64,000 bases of DNA, taken from contig CM069441.1 of the NCBI GenBank assembly GCA_035610835.1, positions 98,760,180 through 98,824,179 on the forward strand, given 5' to 3'. The notes below the pieces were generated by a model. The model was not told the DNA's origin, made no database searches, and saw only the letters and a program-made list of their open reading frames with translations. The position numbers and the translations under genes are program-made. This document shows, one piece after another, positions 57,525 through 64,000 of the stretch. The DNA comes from Ophiura sarsii. Taxonomy: Eukaryota > Echinodermata > Ophiuroidea > Amphilepidida > Ophiuridae. Positions within the stretch are counted from its first letter, which is position 1. Every line of letters starts with the position of its first letter.

Positions 57525-57834
57525 AAAAAGTGTACTTTAGGTCCCAGATTCTGGACTGTACTAGTATCGTCCGATACTGGAACACCCAGTATCGTTCGTT
57601 ACTGGTACAAATTCAGTGTTCTAGTGTCGGGCGTTACTGGAACAAATTACTACTGGTAGCATGTGTACCAGTATCGAACGATACTGGAACATAAAAACGT
57701 TCCAGTATCGGTCGATACTGGAACACAATTTAGTGTATCGACCGATACTGGAACGGTAAAATCATACCAGATGTTCCAGTGTTGACCGATATTGGTATAC
57801 CAGTATCTGGGACCTAAAGTACACTTTTTTCAAA
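57525..57834. repeat. TIR element filled with CAGTATCGnnCGATACTG palindromes
   Basis: The inverted ends AAAGTGTACTTTAGGTCCCAGA and TCTGGGACCTAAAGTACACTTT (22 bp) enclose about 260 bp. Inside are seven copies of a dyad of the form CCAGTATCGnnCGATACTGG, two of which are almost perfect (near 57677 and 57703). The design resembles 54936-55140. Confidence 0.88.
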
Positions 57835-58877
57835 GTGTCTTGCTTCAATTTTTAAAGTGTCTGCGCCTTGTACATTAGGTGAAATGATTTACAAGAAATG
57901 TATATGTGGTATTATCTCAACACACACACTTGTCATCCATCGTCAAACATGTGAACATGTGTAGGGAATATTTACTGCTGTTGTAGCAAATAGGTGAAAA
58001 GAATTGACTTATAAAAGGGTCATTCTACTCAAATAGGGGGTAGGGCGGGGTAAGGGGATATTCCCTTGTCTGCCATTGTGTACGTGCATAGTGCGCATCC
58101 CACCACTCATGGTTTACCTGATCTGGGGGGGGGGGGGGGGGGGGGTAGTGTATGTATTTTGTTTTTTATTGCTTCCATTTCCAAATTGTATGTCAATTGT
58201 TTATGTAACTTATACTAGGTTACAAATCTCCATATACATTGTAGTTGTAGTTCTACATGTAGAATATAGTGGACATAATCTATAGACTCTCCTCCTTCTT
58301 TGTATCATACTACTTATTTATATGCTTTTGGTGTACATATACATATAGGTAATGCTAGAAAAGAAAAAGAATAAAGGCTAAGCCATGCGTTTGCTGACTT
58401 TTAAGGTAGGAATATATGTGTATGATAGTAGTCTCCTTTTTCATTCAACTGGTGACAAAATTGTACGTCATTGATGTTGTTAATTTGTGTGTTGCCATTT
58501 TTCTAAGCAAGCTTTTTATAGAGCTTGTGCAATTGGGGGTAGGGGCAATCTTATTTGCAAAAGGGGCAATCTGATTCGCAAATCCCCTATTTTCTAACAA
58601 TGGCAAACATTTAGTGTCAATTTTAAAATCAAGTACATACATTTTGAAACCAATTTCTTTCTGCAAGAAAGCCTGTTTTTCAGTTATTTCACAGAACAGA
58701 TGTATTAAATCACCATCTTTTCAACTGTTTCAACTCAAAATTGAATTATTTACCCGATTGACACGTTGACATGGTCTACCAATCCCATTCAATGGCCAAA
58801 GGGTACGACTAGCAAATTTGAATTTTTGGTTTTAAAGTTTTCTTGTACAACAAACTATGTGAATTTAATTGGATACA

Positions 58878-59569
58878 TACAGACTGTAACAAAAAAAGTT
58901 ATACAATCGCAATTTTATTTTTAATTCAATGTTAAAATCATGCAATGTCAAAATCTCTTACACTCTGTGTTAAGTTTCGTTTTGGCTAGCAGAATCATTT
59001 TATTTGGTCTTTTTAACTACTTGCGTTTACAAGTTATGACCAATCTACTAAGTCGTCTAGAAATCGGGTTGGGCCACTTTCACAATAATATCATACAATC
59101 TTGCTTGTATAAATTAAATGGTTAGGGTATCATGCAAGGAACATTAGAGAGAACAATATAATTCTTTTTTCAAATAGTTTTATTTCATTTGAATAAATAA
59201 ATTCATAAAATAAATAAATAATATTTGTAAAGACCTAACCTTCTTTGTAACACTTTTAACCACTTGAAACGAACCATTGTTGTCTAACAAGAGCGCTCTA
59301 CTGCTATGTTCCTGGTTCGATTCCATTCATATTCATCCCAGTGATTTTAACATTGATTAAACCAAAGTGGCCCAGGTGGTTTCATGACTACTTTAGACAA
59401 CTGATCATATCTCTGCTTAATACCGACCATCGATCGTCATGAAACAAAGCTTATTCGAAAGCTAAGAAAATTCCCCTCGCAGGCCATTAAAACTTGAAAC
59501 AGAAATTTTACAGGAGATATTTTTAATATTTTTTTCAAAACTGTATAACTTTTTTTGTTACAGCCTGTA
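58878..59569. mobile_element. Mariner-like TIR element
   Basis: Ends TACAGACTGTAACAAAAAAA and TTTTTTTGTTACAGCCTGTA, inverted and flanked by TA, continuing through gttata/tataac. A GGTTCGATTCC box at about 59310 inside looks tRNA-like, but no cloverleaf forms. No transposase. Confidence 0.75.
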
Positions 59570-60298
59570 TATTTACTTAAAGACCCTAACAGTGATATAG
59601 CAGAGGTAGTACTGTTAAAACTATTGAGGGCCTCTGAAGGCTATCGAACACTGCCTTTTTTGGCCTGAGTGATGGTGCCATAAAATGGACGATATAATAC
59701 TGTGTGGATATCATTTATGTATTTTTAACCGCAATAAGACTAACAATGTTGAGCGTTTAAAACCAAACTGTACCTAAATTACGGGCCAATTTCATGTAAA
59801 ATATAGTACTAAATGTTCAAGGAACAGATAACCGGAAATGATATAAAGCCATTCGGAGGAATGGAGGTCCTGGCCTCAGCCGAAACAAGATATTTAAAAA
59901 AAAAATGGTCAACGTCCATTGAATGAAATTAATAGAGGACAAAGGAAATTTGAAAAAGAAAATTTGAAAAAGAAGATTTAGACAGTGTATGATGTTTTTT
60001 AACAAACCATATGTAATATATTATAATTTTTTTTAAAAAAATCAGTTTTTGGTAAAAAATGGTTGCACCAACATCAATGTTGTGGTAAAAATCGATCACT
60101 CTTTGGTCAACAAATTAAAAAGAAAAAAGTTTGTTTTAAGGTTATGAATATTAAATAAGGTTGATTAAATAATATGATCTGCATTATAGTTTGCTTGGAA
60201 ATAACTGAATAGCTAACATATTGAAACGACGAACATTAATATTTACATGAAATGAGCAGAAAGATATGAAATTTAATATAATAAAAGTGTTGATAACA

Positions 60299-60677
60299 TT
60301 AAAGGTATATTATGTGATCTTTCCAGGGAACGCCCTCAACATCGAAAAAAAAATTGAAAGAAGATTTTCTTGCAGATTTACATTTCTGATCATAAATCGT
60401 ACATACATTCCAAGTTACAGGGCGATACGATTCTTAATTACAAAATCATGATTTTAGAGTGAAAATAAACTGTCGGAAAATCCGACAGTTTATTATTTTC
60501 ACTCTAAATTCACTCTAAAACCATGATTTTGAGGTAATTAGGAATCGTATCGCTCTGTAACTTGGAATGTATGTATGATTTATGATCAGAAATGTAAATC
60601 TGCAAGAAAATCTACTTTCTAAAAAAAAGAATGAATAGAGGGCACTCTCTTGAAAAGATCACATAATATGCCTTTAA
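60299..60677. repeat. TTAA-flanked foldback element
   Basis: Near-perfect palindrome with centre near 60482 (ctgtcggaaaatccgacag), arms of about 185 bp and TTAA at both ends. A related copy at 41438-42780 is split by a Penelope insertion. Confidence 0.9.
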
Positions 60678-61639
60678 CTTGTTTTACTAATTTAATCAAA
60701 TCTGTAAATAAACTTCATGGAAAACTTAACACTACATACAATCCCCTTTATAATTAACATAACACATTAATCTCCCCTTTACCTCCAAAAATTCTACTTT
60801 ATGGCCACGATGATCATTCACTATAAATTGAGTTAACATTTCCATTACTATACAGTTTATAAATATCTCGCATCTCACACACCCGCTCACCCAGGTTGTA
60901 GGGCTGACTTCTATAAACCAATACAGTATATTAACGTCAAGCAATTAGGTTGTAAGCTAAGTCTAATCTCAAGGAAGTAATGCCTATACTCGTATTTACA
61001 CACTGTGATAGTAGCAATGCAAAAGCCTTTGGCAATGTAAGGCTGATTGAACTGGGTGGTCCTTGTGGCTGTCTGTGGTCCCTCAGTAGAGTTCGCCAAA
61101 TCTTGTCATTTCGTAGTAACAATGTGCAATGTTTTAATACTATTTTAATTATTTCTCCTCAATTACAACATGATACATGTTCATATTCTCGTATCGAGAT
61201 CTCACATACATTTTAAAGACATCTGGGTACAAATACCGATTTAAAATACATGAAAGCAATTCATAGACTCCACCACAAAACCTGAATTTGAATTCGTCCT
61301 AAGGGACGTTGACAAAAAATCCTGGACACCTTCGTATACAGAATAATTAAGTCGGGGATATTGCTCGGGAATTACTGCATCATTTTTTATTTGACTTCTT
61401 TGACTCAAGAGGGCGCACTTTACTTTCCTGAAAAATACTCGGCTGATGTGTTTTAAAATTAAACATGTTAAACTTGTGCCACAAGTACTAACAGGTGATA
61501 GCACTAGTCTGCGAAGGTGCACGAATCCACAGGTAAACGTATGGGTCCATTTCCTCCGAAAGTTGGTTAATGTATGGGTCACTTTTTCTTTTTTCTGGCG
61601 GCACATCCCTACCAAAAATACATATATCTGAGTACGACC

Positions 61640-62195
61640 CCCTCTCGGGCGTGTGACGATGCCACTCTGAAGAAAGGCTATAGCCCGGGCTATAGTCGGT
61701 CTGAGGAAAGGCTATTCGGTCTTTCGGTCTATTTAACGTTCAGAGCTACGTGGTGGCACCACTGGGTCTGGAAATAAAAGGTGCCGGAATCGGATGGCAG
61801 GTCTTTTACACATGCCCGTTTATGTGTGTTACGTGTAACACGGTGTAAATGTCTTTTAGAGGAAAGGCTACTCGGTCAAAAGGTATATTTGACGTCATAA
61901 CTACAAAGAATGATTCTTAACATAATAACATGAAAAAATGACTAGAGGAAAGGCTATTCGGTCTTCAGGTCTATTTGACGTCATTGCCACAAAGAATGAT
62001 TCTTAACATAATAAAATGAAAATTTGACTAGAGGAAAGGGTATTCGGTCTTCAGGTCTTTTTGACGTCATGGCCACAAAGAATGATTCTTAACATAATAA
62101 AATGAAAAAATACTAGAGGAAATGCTATTTGGTCTTTAGGTCTATTTGACGTCATGTCCACAAAGACGGATTCTTATTAACATATAATAAAAGGA
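61640..62195. repeat. About 85-bp minisatellite, four full copies plus partial ones
   Basis: Units start AGAGGAAAGGCTATTCGGTC at about 61858, 61944, 62031 and 62115. Each contains tttgacgtcat and caaagaatgattcttaacat. A partial, diverged unit lies at 61691. Each unit carries TGACGTCA-like half sites (tgacgtcat). Confidence 0.9.
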
Positions 62196-62634
62196 AATCG
62201 CTATAACCGACAAATGGGAGGGATATTTTCCAGGTACATTACAATAAAACCATGTGGTCGTCTATCATGTCTATGTAACGTAACTGAGACTGAGTATGAG
62301 TAGTGGCGATGCCAGACACTGAGTGGTATGCACAACGGAAAGGAAATCTATTGGAGGGGTACAAGGATGTAAAAGAGGGCATTGCCATTAACATTTGTAA
62401 CTTTAGGGTTTCTTTGAAGCAATTTCTGTCATTCTTTAAAAATCCAAGGCTTTAGGGCTTTAGGCCATGTTTGTTATACATTTGAAATTAAGGTTTTTTT
62501 AGCTCACTGATGTTTTTTACATTGTTTTAATATTTCAAACAAAATAGAGAATGTGTTTTGTAACCTACATTTCCTTAGATCAATTGTTTCGGACACACAA
62601 AACAGCTACTCTTATCATACTATAATTTGCCGTA

Positions 62635-62667
62635 TGTTGTATGTATGTATGTATGTATGTATGTATC
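62635..62667. repeat. (GTAT)n microsatellite
   Basis: Seven to eight tandem GTAT units. Confidence 0.95.
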
Positions 62668-62854
62668 CATAAAGGCTCTCTCAGTTTGCAACTAAATGCC
62701 GTGAACGTTGCACTGATAAAAGATGATTATATGTGAGTGTTATAAGCTATAAATGGATGAAAACCGTACAGAATTGACCGAGATATGAGCAAAAACGGGA
62801 AATCCAAAGCCTTTTCAGCCCGGCTTTTGAGACTAATTTCTACGGGCCATGGAG

Positions 62855-63375
62855 TTGGTTACGGTTTAGGCCTTGGGGTTGAGATAAGCCACGGGGCGGG
62901 GGCGGAGACGGGGACAGGGACGGCGGAGGCGGGAACGGCGGCGGGTCATAAGGTAACGAAATAATGTGGTTTCTGATAGAACAAAACATGATATGGTGAA
63001 TCTAAATTACGTAACATGGTGTCAGATGTGGGATTTGATACTGTATGTGACACGCTGGCGGACAAATATTGGAAAAATACGCCCCGCTACGGGAGATGGT
63101 TAAGGTGAGGCCTTGGCGTTGAGATAAGTCGCGGGGCGGGGAACTTTAGACCTTTGGGGTTGAGATATGCCACGGGGCGGGCGGGGCGGGGGCGGTGACG
63201 AATGGGGGTTGTGTGTAATGATGTAATGTGGTTTGGGAGGCAGGCCTGGGGTTAATGAAGAAATGTGATGCTAAATTGCGTAACGGAGTACAGGGCGGGA
63301 TGATGACGGTTGGGGTACGGGAGATGGTTAAGGTTTAGGCCTTGGAGTTAAAATATGCCACGGGGCGTGGGCGGT
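62855..63375. repeat. G-rich block with repeated gagataagccacggggcggg motif
   Basis: At least four copies of a motif like ccttggggttgagataagcc followed by acggggcggg occur at about 62870, 63109, 63150 and 63337. Between them are long GGGGCGGGGGCGG runs with G-quadruplex potential. The base composition is far from the AT-rich surroundings. Confidence 0.8.
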
Positions 63376-63594
63376 CTTTTAATTGAAATTTGAAAACTTT
63401 TGAATTAAAACAAAAATGTTTTAAATATTGTTATATTCCTATGTGTTTCGTTGTAAATTTCCAACACTTATGTGTTGTTTCATTTGTAGGTTCTATCTGT
63501 TAGGCCCTACTCCCTAGCAGGAGAGCCCGTCCGAAGGACGGGCGTCCCGCTAGTCATATTTAACTCATTGTATTCTCTGCAAAGGACTCTAGGG

Positions 63595-63692
63595 ATGAAC
63601 GGGGAGTTGGCGAATCGTATCTTCCCTCGCCTTTCACCACTGAAGTCCCAAGTTCGATTCCCGGTTTGTTCTCGACGGTTTTATGTGAATTT
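63595..63692 (+). repeat. tRNA-derived SINE-like segment
   Basis: cctttcaccactgaagtccc followed by AGTTCGATTCCCGG resembles the tRNA-related head of many invertebrate SINEs, with a good B box. An A-box-like AGTTGGCGAAT precedes it by about 35 bp. Acceptor stem pairing is lacking, so it is not a working tRNA. Confidence 0.5.
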
Positions 63693-64000
63693 AGTTTCTC
63701 AATCCATACTCATTCTGCCCTGCATCTAAATTCGAACTTCTCGTCATTAATCTGTTCTGGACCATGATGGTTTCTCTGTGGATAAGTCGCGCGTACTGAA
63801 ATTTAACATCTATTTCATATACAATACATATGACGTAATGATTCGAACGCTATGAAATAATATGGGTTAAGTTAAAATTGTTGAATTGCCACGTGTCACC
63901 TGACCTTACCAACATCTTGTACCGAAACCTCTTATATTTATATAGACCTATATCATTGGGCTATTCCATTTGAAATCCCCACCCCCTATATGGAAGACAT

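Larger units (their letters stand above)
50754..64000. other. 3' UTR and gene-less flank
   Basis: No coding exon is recognised after the TGA at 50751-50753. The AATAAA at 52177-52182 is a possible polyadenylation signal for the Onecut-like gene, but others exist. The stretches 53.3-54.3, 55.2-56.3, 56.4-57.4, 57.9-58.8 and 59.6-60.3 kb are AT-rich with nothing I can support except poly-G tracts at about 56370-56395 and 58126-58145. Confidence 0.45.

Noticed and set aside
59281..59330. tRNA gene around the GGTTCGATTCC box
   Set aside because: No A box or cloverleaf; it lies within a mariner-like element and may be chance.

Overview
This window looks like AT-rich, TE-laden nuclear DNA from an invertebrate animal. 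Coding exons are short (33-280 bp), are joined by GT-AG introns of roughly 0.3-3 kb, and sit in a sea of inverted-repeat elements. HYR modules, a WAP/VWC-type secreted protein, a clear Onecut homeobox gene and CR1/Penelope/PIF-Harbinger/mariner/hAT-type remnants all fit a marine invertebrate. I favour a deuterostome (echinoderm, hemichordate or amphioxus), but the species is inference only.

Layout. (1) 631-16200, plus strand: the 3' part of a modular secreted protein gene. It encodes three HYR domains, an 8-Cys module, a VWC-like domain, a WAP domain, two more VWC-like domains and a short basic tail. The 14 exons I can join keep one reading frame for 557 codons and end at a TAG. The 5' end lies outside the window. 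(2) 21704-36257, minus strand, convergent with (1): a P1B-type copper-transporting ATPase (ATP7 family). Eighteen exons read in phase from an ATG with an upstream in-frame stop to just before the C-terminal tail. The protein has only two heavy-metal-binding (HMA) domains, and its introns are loaded with mobile elements. (3) 36.3-47.9 kb: a gene-poor interval of nested elements (foldbacks, a PIF/Harbinger remnant with a mariner-like insertion, a Penelope-like element, microsatellites, a CR1 fragment). (4) 48108-50753, plus strand: a Onecut-class CUT-homeobox gene in two coding exons. Unusually it encodes a C2H2 zinc finger before the CUT domain and four C2H2 fingers after the homeodomain, each in the same uninterrupted exon as the neighbouring DNA-binding domain. 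(5) 50.8-64 kb: no recognisable gene; MITEs, minisatellites, two curious elements built from arrays of short palindromes, and a GC/G-rich patch.

The most striking observation is the ZnF-CUT-homeodomain-ZnF4 protein, an architecture I do not know from the described CUT classes (Onecut, Cux, Satb, Compass). Next are the two palindrome-array elements (54.9 and 57.5 kb), the long foldback families, and the two-HMA ATP7 with a probable GC-AG intron. No rRNA, CRISPR array or convincing functional tRNA was seen; three tRNA-like B-box segments look SINE-derived or accidental.
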